In this document: in pieces, positions 51,014 to 59,513 of the stretch | Numbering within the stretch: the first letter of the stretch is position 1 | Layout: each line of letters starts with the position of its first letter | NCBI GenBank assembly: GCA_044344795.1 | Contig: JBIJCF010000010.1 | Location: 1-64,000, forward strand | Length of the DNA: 64,000 nucleotides | Source: GCA-2737665 sp044344795 | GTDB taxonomy: Bacteria > Bacteroidota > Bacteroidia > Palsa-965 | Direction of reading: 5' to 3' | Program-made: the position numbers and the translations under genes | Notes under the pieces: model-generated | Seen by the model: only the letters and a program-made list of their open reading frames with translations | What the model was told of the DNA's origin: nothing | The model's database searches: none

Positions 51014-51957
51014 TCCCACGTGTGTTATTTTTAGATAGTAATCATCCGATTATGATGACAACCTTGCGCGCTGCCGGTGTGCAGTGTGATGAGGACTACT
51101 CTTCAAGCTACGAAGATGTGTTGGCGAAGATCGAGATGTATCAGGGTGTTATTATTCGCAGTCGCTTTAAGTTGGATGCACGTTTTTTAGATGCAGCAAT
51201 CAATGTAAAAGTTATTGGTCGTGCGGGAGCCGGCATGGAGAATATTGATGTGGCTTACGCGAGTTCGAAAGGAATTGCGTGTGTGCATTCACCTGAAGGA
51301 AATCGCGATGCCGTTGCAGAACAAGCGTTAGGTATGTTGCTGGCGTTGATGAATAATCTGTTGCGTGCAGATCGCGAAGTGCGTCAGGGAATCTGGAAGC
51401 GGGAAGAAAATCGTGGTTATGAATTGTGTGGCAAAACCGTGGGCATTATTGGTTATGGTAATATGGGTAGTGCCTTTGCACAACGACTGAAAGGTTTTGG
51501 TGTAGAGGTTCTGGCTCATGATAAATACAAAAAGAATTTTAGTGACGCGCTCGTGCATGAAGCAAGTCTCGATGAAATTCAGCAACATGCGGATGTCATC
51601 AGTGTTCATTTGCCGCTGACTCCGGAGACCATGCATTATATCAACGCTGAATTCATTTCCAAGTTGAAGAAACCGGTGTATTTGATTAATACTGCTCGCG
51701 GAAAGAATGTGGATACAGCAGCGGTTGTGGATGCTATGAAATCCGGTAAGATTTACGGTGTATGCCTCGATGTTTTAGAATATGAATCGATTTCCTTCGA
51801 GCACTTGGATAGTAAATCGTTACCCGAACCTTTTCAATATCTCATTAATTCCGATCGTGCGATATTAAGTCCGCACATTGCCGGATGGACTTTTGAAAGT
51901 CACGAGAAAATTGGAAGAATTATCGCAGAGAAAATGCTGCGGGTATTGTTTCCTTAG
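51010..51957 (+). CDS. D-2-hydroxyacid (phosphoglycerate-type) dehydrogenase
   Basis: A 315-residue NAD-dependent D-2-hydroxyacid dehydrogenase. The nucleotide-binding motif is VGIIGYGNMGSAFAQRL (about 143-159). Catalytic arginine is in LINTARGKNVDT (about 230), a glutamate in LDVLEYE and the histidine in ILSPHIAGWTFE (about 282). The N-terminal part has IIRSRFKLD and GRAGAGMENIDV. It lacks the ACT domain of full SerA, so phosphoglycerate is possible but not proven as substrate. Coupled to mgtE by overlap. Its last four bases overlap the opposing SiaC-like gene. Confidence 0.92.
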   Translation: MIPRVLFLDSNHPIMMTTLRAAGVQCDEDYSSSYEDVLAKIEMYQGVIIRSRFKLDARFLDAAINVKVIGRAGAGMENIDVAYASSKGIACVHSPEGNRDAVAEQALGMLLALMNNLLRADREVRQGIWKREENRGYELCGKTVGIIGYGNMGSAFAQRLKGFGVEVLAHDKYKKNFSDALVHEASLDEIQQHADVISVHLPLTPETMHYINAEFISKLKKPVYLINTARGKNVDTAAVVDAMKSGKIYGVCLDVLEYESISFEHLDSKSLPEPFQYLINSDRAILSPHIAGWTFESHEKIGRIIAEKMLRVLFP

Positions 51958-52328
51958 TCGATAGCCTTGAAGGTTAACGGGAATTTCATGATGCGTGAAA
52001 TTTCTTCACCACGATGTAAAATGTCATCATCATCTTCCTCGTATTCCCACACAATTTCAAGATTGGCAGAGAAATTCTGAATCAGATATTGACAGATCAG
52101 CATAATGTGACGTACAGAGCTGGTGTTGAAATACGTCATTGAAAACGTAGCAACAACTTTATTTGAAGGATTGGTGGTGCGATAAGCTGCGAGCCAATCG
52201 TACACCGGACGAAAAAATGCTTCTGAATCTTCAGGGATAGAAATTCCGCTGAACTTGATGGTTCCGGTGTCCGGGTTTAATGAAATTTCGGCAGTTCTAA
52301 CAGTTGAAGGAACGTGGTATAATTTCAT
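51954..52328 (-). CDS. SiaC family regulatory phosphoprotein (DUF1987)
   Basis: A 124-residue STAS-like protein of the DUF1987/SiaC family. The family motif SMTYFNTSSVRHIM is present; Thr69 in YFNTSS corresponds to the residue phosphorylated in Pseudomonas SiaC (assignment by alignment from memory). There SiaC binds the diguanylate cyclase SiaD and is regulated by a SiaB kinase and SiaA phosphatase. None of these partners is adjacent here. An acidic loop EEDDDD lies near residue 95. Separated from the aspartate kinase gene by 44 bases. Confidence 0.85.
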   Translation of the reverse strand: MKLYHVPSTVRTAEISLNPDTGTIKFSGISIPEDSEAFFRPVYDWLAAYRTTNPSNKVVATFSMTYFNTSSVRHIMLICQYLIQNFSANLEIVWEYEEDDDDILHRGEEISRIMKFPLTFKAID

Positions 52329-52372
52329 CAGGGGTTTATTTTGTTGAGCTTAACAAAGATCGTGAAAGTTAA

Positions 52373-53629
52373 TCACATATCCTTCATGACCATTTGCACG
52401 GTGTAGCGGCTTCGTGTTTCCAATAAAATCTGTTTACCTATGCACACACGATCAATAGTGGCCTGATCGTAATAGCGAATCGTCACCAATTCCAATCTGT
52501 CATTATACAGCACACGATAGCTACGTTTCAATTCCTCTATCAATTGCGGCAATTTACGATCATCATTGTCCATACATACCGAGAAACTGATAGCAGAATT
52601 TTGCATGGTGTTGATTTTAACGCGATGCTTTGAAAAGAGCGCAAAAATGTTGCCGAGGTTTTCTTCTACAATAAATGAGAAATCGCGGGGAGAAATAGAT
52701 AACAAAACCTGATTCACTTTAAAGATGAAACACGGAATAGGCAGCGCTTGTGGAGTGGCGTGAATTTTTGTTCCGGGTTGTTGCGGATCCACGAACGAGC
52801 GCACAAACAACGGAATGTTTTTATTCTGAAGTGGCTTAATAGTTTTCGGATGAATTACTGTTGCGCCGTAATACGTTAATTCGATCGCATCCTGATACGT
52901 TAACTCAGGAACCAACACCGTTGCGTCAAACCATTTCGGATCGGCATTTAATACTCCGGGAACGTCTTTCCAAATAGTAACGCTTTCTGCATTTAAACAC
53001 CAGGCTAAAATGGCGGCGGTATAATCGGAGCCTTCACGTCCCAAAGTTGTGGTGAAGTTTTCGGAGGTTACTCCGATAAAACCTTGTGTAAATACAATAG
53101 TATTGTTGCGGTGCTGTAATCGTTGCGCTGATTCTTCCGTGAGTTCCCAATTTATTTTTCCTTCACGATAGGTGTTGTCGGTTTTGATGATGTCGCGCGC
53201 ATCTGTCCACGTGCACGAAATTCCCGAAGTGTTCAAATATGCAGCAACAATTTTTGTCGAAAGAATTTCTCCCATCGAAACAATTTGGTCGTATTCGCAA
53301 TCGTAATCGTGTGTAGGTTCATCTTCCAGCGCCCATTCCAATTCTACGAAGCAGTTGTGAATGTCATCGTAAATGGAATGCGTATTATCCGGGAAAAGCT
53401 CCTTCAATATTTGAAGGTGATACGAGCGAATTTCTTCAAGTATCGTCGCTGTATCTTCTTTCTTGAAATAAAACGCATCCGTAAGTCGCTCCAGTGCATT
53501 GGTGGTCTTTCCCATTGCAGAGATGACCACAACAAGCGCCTCTTGTTGGTATTGACTAAGAATAGCAGCTACATTCCGAACTGCTGCAGCATCTTTAACC
53601 GAAGCTCCACCGAACTTAAATACTTTCAT
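52373..53629 (-). CDS. Aspartate kinase
   Basis: Phosphorylates aspartate, the first step to lysine, threonine and methionine. A 418-residue monofunctional enzyme beginning MKVFKFGGASV (nucleotide-binding KFGGxS). The later TTLGREGSDYTAAILAWCL (about 195-213), WKDVPGVLNADPK (about 221-233) and ELTYYGATVIHPKT (about 250-263) are standard. Two C-terminal ACT-like domains (about 300-418) would carry feedback control. No homoserine dehydrogenase is fused. The -7 box four bases before its ATG overlaps the acetyltransferase stop. Confidence 0.94.
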   Translation of the reverse strand: MKVFKFGGASVKDAAAVRNVAAILSQYQQEALVVVISAMGKTTNALERLTDAFYFKKEDTATILEEIRSYHLQILKELFPDNTHSIYDDIHNCFVELEWALEDEPTHDYDCEYDQIVSMGEILSTKIVAAYLNTSGISCTWTDARDIIKTDNTYREGKINWELTEESAQRLQHRNNTIVFTQGFIGVTSENFTTTLGREGSDYTAAILAWCLNAESVTIWKDVPGVLNADPKWFDATVLVPELTYQDAIELTYYGATVIHPKTIKPLQNKNIPLFVRSFVDPQQPGTKIHATPQALPIPCFIFKVNQVLLSISPRDFSFIVEENLGNIFALFSKHRVKINTMQNSAISFSVCMDNDDRKLPQLIEELKRSYRVLYNDRLELVTIRYYDQATIDRVCIGKQILLETRSRYTVQMVMKDM

Positions 53630-53633
53630 GGTG

Positions 53634-53641
53634 CAAAGTTA
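53634..53641 (-). promoter_or_regulatory. -7 promoter box (TAACTTTG), 4 bases before aspartate kinase ATG
   Basis: TAACTTTG-CACC-ATG on the minus strand. Its TAA is the stop codon (53639-53641) of the upstream acetyltransferase gene. Confidence 0.65.
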
Positions 53642-54085
53642 GTGGAATGACAATCTATAGTTGAGCCATTCTTTTAAAACTTCAGGTTCGTATTGTTCAT
53701 AGAACTTAATGGCCGGCGTATTCCAGTCTAATACTTGCCACTCCATACGTTTGCAATTCATCTTTCTGCAATCGCTCAGCACTTGATCAAATAACAATTT
53801 ACCGAGACCTTCTTTTCGTCTGCTTTGGGTAACGATGATGTCTTCAAGAAATACACAAGGTCCTTTCCAGGTTGAGTATTTGATATAATACAACGCCATG
53901 CCGATGATTTCGTTGTGATCTTCGGCAACGTAACAAGTGAATAATGGATTGCTACCAAATCCATAGTTTAGCATATCATGCTCAGTTACGATCACTTCTT
54001 CCGGAGCTTGTTCGTATTCTGCAAGTTCCCGGATTAGGGCGTGAACAGCAGGAATGTCGGTGGCAATTGCTTTTCGAATAATCAT
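53639..54085 (-). CDS. GNAT family N-acetyltransferase (SSAT-like)
   Basis: A 148-residue acetyltransferase resembling spermidine/spermine N1-acetyltransferases: MALYYIKYSTWKGPCVFLEDIIV (the YSTW-x-G-x-x-x-LED pattern, about 63-85), the acetyl-CoA loop RRKEGLGKLLFDQVL (about 89-103) and WQVLDWNTPAIKFYE (about 117-131). Polyamine or other diamine substrates are plausible; not proven. Its start overlaps by four bases the T9SS gene upstream, and its stop forms part of the aspartate kinase promoter box. Confidence 0.9.
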   Translation of the reverse strand: MIIRKAIATDIPAVHALIRELAEYEQAPEEVIVTEHDMLNYGFGSNPLFTCYVAEDHNEIIGMALYYIKYSTWKGPCVFLEDIIVTQSRRKEGLGKLLFDQVLSDCRKMNCKRMEWQVLDWNTPAIKFYEQYEPEVLKEWLNYRLSFH

Positions 54086-56733
54086 CGTTGAATTATTAAT
54101 GGTTGGGTTCCGGTGGTTGTTGGTGTAATGACCTGAATAAAGTAGATTCCTTGTTGTAGTTCAGCTGTCGACAATTGAATGGAGCCTGTTATCATGAATT
54201 CATTGATCAGCAATCCCGTACTTGAATAAATGCGCACAGTGGCCGAGCCTTGCGCGTCGTGTGACATAATTGTAGTTCTCTCGTCTGCCGGATTGGGATA
54301 TACTTCAAATGCTGATGCAATAGAAGGTGCGTGATGCTGCATGCCCAACGGAAAGCACGGCGTATTTGGTGATGCGAACAAATTATGCAATGTCGTTAGG
54401 TTGTCTGTAACGGTTTGATAATAACCCGGGCTGTTCCAAGGATGAACGGAGTCGACATGAAACGTGATGGCGTATGTAAATTGCAAACTGTCGCCGGGTT
54501 GAAAGTTTAATGGACCGGAAGACAACAACGCTGCGCGGTCGCCCGGAGTCTGATTCGCGGAAGCTTCATGCCACCCGTTCGGAACGGTTGGTAAATCAGG
54601 GAACATAAAACGTGTAGGAACAACGTTGCCGTATCCGTTGCCTCCATATGTTACAAAGGTGCTGTCTTTCCATACACCGCGCGAATAATTGTAATAGTCG
54701 GTGTTGTTAGTCATGCCGCCGTTCGGTAGACTCGGAAAACTTGTTGCATAAGAAACAAAATAATTCATCAGGCACTGTTCCCCGGGTTCATCCGTTATTC
54801 CGTTGTTATTGTTGTCATTTCCATCATTTGCCGGCGCTAACGGTCCATCAACAACCGCTATCGAAACAACCGGAATTCTGTTGCCATAAGTGCCGGTGTT
54901 AAGAGAGGCAATAGGTTCATCAATGCTATCTCCGTTATAAATGATGAGTGCGTTCTGTTCAGGAATACAACCCACGTAATCGTCTTGCCAGTTGCCTAAA
55001 TCCATATCATGCCAAAATGTAAAGTATGCATCATGATAGGCGCTATCGGAGCGATTGATATAGGTGTATTCGTAAAACAGCGTGTTCTCCGCAACTGTTC
55101 CTGCCGGAGACGTACAGTGATAGCCATATATCATGGCACTGATTTGAACACCAAGAGCAGGTGTTTGTGTAAACGTATGCGGACCGACACGATCGTTAAT
55201 AACAAAGTACACGGCTTCATCACCCTTAATCAAGGGATAATCACCGCCGTTCACAGGATCGTAAATTCCATTACCATTGACATCTGCAAATGGCGCTAAA
55301 TCATAAGTAAGGTTATAATTTCCTTTTGCGGGCCAATCCAATAAATCTGTTGGAGGAATCCACGTTTGGTTTTGCACCGCACCAATACTCCATTGGTATT
55401 GAAATGTCGCAATATCTTGTGCGGTAAGATTCCAGATGCGATCAAACTGCTGTGCCTGTAGTGAATCGATTCCAACTGTTCCCGGGCCGGGATAATAATC
55501 GTAACCCGATTGACGATAGGTAGCAGCAGCCTGATGCAGTTCGCCCTGATCATCCAAACCGCCCACCCAAACACCTGAAGCGAAAATGATTGCTTTGTTC
55601 GTGTTCTTCGGTGCAAAAAACTCCGACTGTGCGGTCAAATCCCAGTGCAAATCACCACGTACGTGTACTGCAGCTTTTAGGTTGTTGCCATCGATGAATT
55701 TGTAATTGTCTCCGGTTACACCAAGTCCGATACCGCAGTATGAAGCAGGATCGAAGAGCTTCAAGTCGATGAATGGAGAGGAATTGGAACCTACAAAACT
55801 TTCTATATTCCAGAACTGCTGCCCGACGGGATCAGAGGCGAACTGCATACGTGAAGTTTGAGGGTTGCTGTTAACGCCAAACGGATAATACGTAATGATC
55901 CGTTGTCCGATGATTTCGTTGAGTTGACCTTTCAATGCAGAAAACGCCAAGCCACCACGTGGTCCACGCCCCACACACGATACGCCGTCCCAATTAACTC
56001 CGGGTTGTTCGAAGTTGACCGAATAATTTTGCAAGCCGGTATTACCTAAACGGAAAAGTTGCTTGTCAGCAATGCACCAAAGTGTCCCATCGTGATGCGT
56101 GTACACTTGTGTAACCACGGGCAATGTCGTAGGAGGTATCCAGAAGTTGTAAAAGTTGTTGCCGAAAAAATGTACAATACCTTTCGGAGTGCCGAGTACT
56201 ATTTCGTTCCAAACAGATTTCGTAATACTGTAAATGGTGTCGCTGGGTAGCCCCGAATTGCTGCGGTTGTATATCGTCCAGCCGGAACTTGTATAAGCAG
56301 CAATTCCCCGATCAGTGCCCATCCACAGTGTGTCGCCTTGTCTGTAAATATCAAACACGCGCCCCGATGGTATCGGAGAATTCCAACGATTTAAAGTTTG
56401 CCATTGATTGTTATGCAACATGGAAACGCCACCGGTGTCCGACCCAAACCAAAGCGTGTTGTTTGTGTCCGCAAATGCACAACGAATGTAATTGTCGCAG
56501 AGTCCATCGTTGGTGTTAAAGTATTCCCAAGCGGTTTGATTCCATTTGAAAACACCATTATCCTTCATGGCAAGCCACACATTCCCGGTGCTGTCGACCG
56601 TGATATCATTTTTTGTTCGCAATGAATTGAGAGAAAAAAAAGTGGGCATTGCAATAACGGTTGTTCCATTTTGCGCTGAAATGTCTGGAAACGCAAATAC
56701 AGTGAATAGGAACATCAGAATCGAACGCCGCAT
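54082..56733 (-). CDS. T9SS-sorted protein with two-component-type propeller
   Basis: An 883-residue secreted protein: signal about 1-20 (ending ISAQ), then Reg_prop-type propeller repeats (about 45-260, with GNVWLAMKDNGVFKWN, NTLWFGSDTGGVSML and DTLWMGTDRGIAAYT). A long uncharacterised region follows, containing two Asp/Asn-rich calcium-type motifs (DVNGNGIYDPVNGGDYP and NDGNDNNNNGITDEPGE, about 490 and 650), and a C-terminal T9SS sorting domain (about 800-883, FEVYPNPADERTTI, GIYFIQV). Such propellers usually belong to hybrid histidine kinases, but no kinase is present. The ATG at 56733 is chosen because an upstream TTG is inside the -7 box. Confidence 0.85.
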   Translation of the reverse strand: MRRSILMFLFTVFAFPDISAQNGTTVIAMPTFFSLNSLRTKNDITVDSTGNVWLAMKDNGVFKWNQTAWEYFNTNDGLCDNYIRCAFADTNNTLWFGSDTGGVSMLHNNQWQTLNRWNSPIPSGRVFDIYRQGDTLWMGTDRGIAAYTSSGWTIYNRSNSGLPSDTIYSITKSVWNEIVLGTPKGIVHFFGNNFYNFWIPPTTLPVVTQVYTHHDGTLWCIADKQLFRLGNTGLQNYSVNFEQPGVNWDGVSCVGRGPRGGLAFSALKGQLNEIIGQRIITYYPFGVNSNPQTSRMQFASDPVGQQFWNIESFVGSNSSPFIDLKLFDPASYCGIGLGVTGDNYKFIDGNNLKAAVHVRGDLHWDLTAQSEFFAPKNTNKAIIFASGVWVGGLDDQGELHQAAATYRQSGYDYYPGPGTVGIDSLQAQQFDRIWNLTAQDIATFQYQWSIGAVQNQTWIPPTDLLDWPAKGNYNLTYDLAPFADVNGNGIYDPVNGGDYPLIKGDEAVYFVINDRVGPHTFTQTPALGVQISAMIYGYHCTSPAGTVAENTLFYEYTYINRSDSAYHDAYFTFWHDMDLGNWQDDYVGCIPEQNALIIYNGDSIDEPIASLNTGTYGNRIPVVSIAVVDGPLAPANDGNDNNNNGITDEPGEQCLMNYFVSYATSFPSLPNGGMTNNTDYYNYSRGVWKDSTFVTYGGNGYGNVVPTRFMFPDLPTVPNGWHEASANQTPGDRAALLSSGPLNFQPGDSLQFTYAITFHVDSVHPWNSPGYYQTVTDNLTTLHNLFASPNTPCFPLGMQHHAPSIASAFEVYPNPADERTTIMSHDAQGSATVRIYSSTGLLINEFMITGSIQLSTAELQQGIYFIQVITPTTTGTQPLIIQR

Positions 56734-56736
56734 AAA

Positions 56737-56744
56737 CAAAGCTA
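56737..56744 (-). promoter_or_regulatory. -7 promoter box (TAGCTTTG), 3 bases before T9SS propeller gene ATG
   Basis: TAGCTTTG-TTT-ATG on the minus strand, the shortest spacing seen. Transcription would start on or just inside the start codon. Confidence 0.55.
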
Positions 56745-56814
56745 CATCGGTATTCGCCGAAATCCGCGTAAAACGATTCCTTTTTTACATCTTTGCAAGC
56801 CAAGAACCATCACT

Positions 56815-57822
56815 ATGAGCACAGTTAAAACACTCGGACAATTTATCATCGAAAAGCAATCTGATTTTCCTTATGCAAAGGGGGAACTTTCGCGTTTGTT
56901 GCGCGATATCGGCATTGCTGCTAAGATTGTACACCGCGAAGTAAATAAAGCGGGACTCGCTGATATTTTGGGTGAAGTAGGAGAGACCAATGTTCAGGGT
57001 GAGTCGGTAAAGAAGTTAGATGTGTTCGCGAACGAACAATTCATTGCAGCATTAAGCGTGGGGGGTGAATGTTGTGCTATTGCGTCGGAGGAAAATGAAG
57101 ACATTATTCCGATTGACACGCCACAGTCGAAGAACGCGAAATACGTAGTGGCTATGGATCCTTTGGACGGATCGTCGAATATTGATGTGAACGTTTCTGT
57201 AGGAACCATATTTTCCATTTATCGTCGTGTAAGTTTGAGCGGTCCCGGAACCGTGGAAGATTTTATGCAGCGCGGCACTGAACAAGTAGCTGCAGGTTAT
57301 ATCATTTATGGTTCTTCCACTATGTTGGTGTACACTACAGGCAAAGGAGTAAACGGATTTACTTTAGATCCGTCTATCGGTGAATTTTGTTTGTCACATC
57401 CGAATATGCAGACCGCGAAGTCCGGAAAAATATATTCCATCAACGAGGGCAATTACGTGCATTTCCCGGACGGTGTGAAGAAGTATATCAAATACTGTCA
57501 GGAAGAAGACAAAGCCACGAAACGCCCGTATTCTTCGCGTTATATCGGTTCTGCTGTGGCGGATATTCATCGTAATTTGATTAACGGCGGCATTTATATT
57601 TATCCGACTACGGCATCTTCTCCAAAAGGCAAGTTGCGTTTGTTGTACGAATGCAATCCAATCGCATTTATCATTGAACAAGCCGGTGGTAAAGCCACAG
57701 ACGGTCGCCATCGCATTCTGGAACAGGAAATTAAAACCTTGCACCAACGTACTCCTTTCTTTGCCGGTAGCGCCGATATGGTGGAATTGGCCGGAGATTT
57801 TATGAGTAAGTATTCGGGGTAG
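56815..57822 (+). CDS. fbp: Class 1 fructose-1,6-bisphosphatase
   Basis: Gluconeogenic phosphatase, 335 residues. The metal-binding motif AMDPLDGSSNIDVNVSVGTIFSIY (about 113-136) is canonical, an IASEENED loop is near 90, and the active-site signature GKLRLLYECNPIAFIIEQAGGKATDG lies near 272-297. The N-terminus (TLGQFIIEKQ) matches standard class 1 enzymes. Divergent from the T9SS propeller gene; the 81-base region between contains both promoters. Confidence 0.97.
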   Translation: MSTVKTLGQFIIEKQSDFPYAKGELSRLLRDIGIAAKIVHREVNKAGLADILGEVGETNVQGESVKKLDVFANEQFIAALSVGGECCAIASEENEDIIPIDTPQSKNAKYVVAMDPLDGSSNIDVNVSVGTIFSIYRRVSLSGPGTVEDFMQRGTEQVAAGYIIYGSSTMLVYTTGKGVNGFTLDPSIGEFCLSHPNMQTAKSGKIYSINEGNYVHFPDGVKKYIKYCQEEDKATKRPYSSRYIGSAVADIHRNLINGGIYIYPTTASSPKGKLRLLYECNPIAFIIEQAGGKATDGRHRILEQEIKTLHQRTPFFAGSADMVELAGDFMSKYSG

Positions 57823-57939
57823 TCTCACGCGTTGCTATATTTATATATCAGATTATCAGGTAGTTGTAATAAGTTGAGGGCGTCCTGTAACATTTCCTTT
57901 ACTTACGCGTCCTATACCAAACAAGCAATCTGAATTATT

Positions 57940-59367
57940 ATGAAATCGTTGAAACTAATCGCAATATGCATAGGCCTGGCAGCAGGATCAGCAGCGTTTG
58001 CTCAGGGCTCTGAAACCCGCAACGTGGGCGACTTTACCGGGATCATGGCTTCCGGCGAAACACGTGTAGAAATTACGCAAGCCGAAAACTGTTCGGTGGA
58101 ATTGTTCGGTAATGCCGAAGGACTAAAGGATGTGGTTACTGAAGTGCGTAACGGTGTTCTGGAAATTCGTGGAGGTACTTCAAAAAATCTCGACGGCGGT
58201 TTACTTGCTAAAGTCAGCGTCAAGAATTTGAACAAGATCCAATTGAGTGGAGCTGCTGTTGCAAAATGCATGAACCAGGTGGTAACTGATACGTTGAAAA
58301 TCAATGGCTCCGGTGCTGCACAATTTGATTTGGTCATCAAGGCCAAACGATTGGAAGGCGTATTATCAGGAGCAACTGCGGTTAAAGCATCCGGTGATAC
58401 GGAAGCGCTGAGCATTGTGGGTTCGGGTGCTTCTTCGTTCAAAGGCTACAATTTGATTGCAGAAGATGCGCAGGTCGTTACTTCCGGCGCGGCATCTGCT
58501 CGTGTGCATGCTTCTAAAAAACTAAACTTAACAGCAACTGGTGCATCGGATATTAAGTATACCGGCAGTGCAACTGAAAAAGTCATCAATGCAAGCAGCG
58601 CTAGCACGATTACAGTTAAGGGTAATGAATCTAAATCCGGCGACACAACCAATGTGCGCATCGGCGACCGAACAGTTTCGATTGTTGATGATGGTAATGA
58701 TGATCGTTCTCCACGCGAAAAGAAATCGAATGATGATGATTTCGAACACTGGGCAGGATTGGATTTTGGGGTGAATGGACTGTTATCCGCGCAAAACAAA
58801 GTGGACTTGCCCAACGGCTTCGATTATCTGGAATTAAATTATGCGAAGTCTTATATTTTTGGATGGAACGCGTGGCAGAAAAATATTCATATCGTGAAAA
58901 ACTATGTGAATTTGGGAACAGGAATCGGGGCTACTTGGTATCATTATAATTTTCGAAATGCCTACACGTTAACTCCCAATGTTCCGTATGCTGTTGCGAC
59001 ATTCGATTCCACCTACAATTTCTCTCGCAATCGTTTAAATGTAGCTTATCTGAATGTGCCGTTGTTCCTGGAGTTTAACACGAACAATAACAACGCCGAT
59101 CGTTCTTTTCACATCGCAGTTGGTGGTCAGTTCGGATACAATATTTTCAAAAACAAAGTGAAGCAGAAATATGAGTTTGAAGGTGAAACGTACAAGCGTA
59201 AAGTAAAAGATGACTTCAACGTGAATCCGTTTAAATATGACCTGATTGCACGTATTGGATATGGCAAGTTCACGATGTTCGGAACGTATTCTTTATCGAC
59301 GCTGTTTGAATCGGGAAGAGGCCCCGTGGTGTATCCGTTCACAGCAGGAATTAGTTTGAATTTGTAA
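57940..59367 (+). CDS. GIN-domain (DUF2807) protein fused to a beta-barrel
   Basis: A 475-residue exported protein (signal 1-22, ending AFAQ). Residues about 23-215 form a head-GIN domain (DUF2807), with RNVGDFTGIMASGETRVEITQ and a repeating ladder of SGA/GSGA turns (KIQLSGAAVAKC, LKINGSGAAQFD, LSGATAVKASGD, VTSGAASARVHASKKLNL). A charged linker follows (about 235-265, DDGNDDRSPREKKSNDDD). The rest is a beta-barrel of PorT-like type (VNLGTGIGATWYHYNF, HIAVGGQFGYNIF). The combination suggests an OM protein presenting or capping a beta-helix; function unknown. A terminator follows. Confidence 0.82.
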   Translation: MKSLKLIAICIGLAAGSAAFAQGSETRNVGDFTGIMASGETRVEITQAENCSVELFGNAEGLKDVVTEVRNGVLEIRGGTSKNLDGGLLAKVSVKNLNKIQLSGAAVAKCMNQVVTDTLKINGSGAAQFDLVIKAKRLEGVLSGATAVKASGDTEALSIVGSGASSFKGYNLIAEDAQVVTSGAASARVHASKKLNLTATGASDIKYTGSATEKVINASSASTITVKGNESKSGDTTNVRIGDRTVSIVDDGNDDRSPREKKSNDDDFEHWAGLDFGVNGLLSAQNKVDLPNGFDYLELNYAKSYIFGWNAWQKNIHIVKNYVNLGTGIGATWYHYNFRNAYTLTPNVPYAVATFDSTYNFSRNRLNVAYLNVPLFLEFNTNNNNADRSFHIAVGGQFGYNIFKNKVKQKYEFEGETYKRKVKDDFNVNPFKYDLIARIGYGKFTMFGTYSLSTLFESGRGPVVYPFTAGISLNL

Positions 59368-59389
59368 TCTTGAGTTGAGTATAATACAG

Positions 59390-59421
59390 AGGCTGTCTTC
59401 GGACGGCCTTTGTTGTTTTTA
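59390..59421 (+). terminator. Terminator after GIN-barrel gene
   Basis: AGGCTGTC-TTCG-GACGGCCT stem with a stable TTCG tetraloop and one G-T pair, followed by TTGTTGTTTTT. Confidence 0.8.
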
Positions 59422-59513
59422 CTCACCCGGTGAGGATATGACATTTTTATTCCTGCATCGCTGGTTTTTCCCGTTCTGGGTTATCTTCGTACCTCAATTT
59501 AATAGCGATAGTT

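Noticed and set aside
56734..56739. TTG start for the T9SS propeller gene
   Set aside because: The TTG lies in the TAGCTTTG box; the ATG two codons later gives a normal signal peptide.
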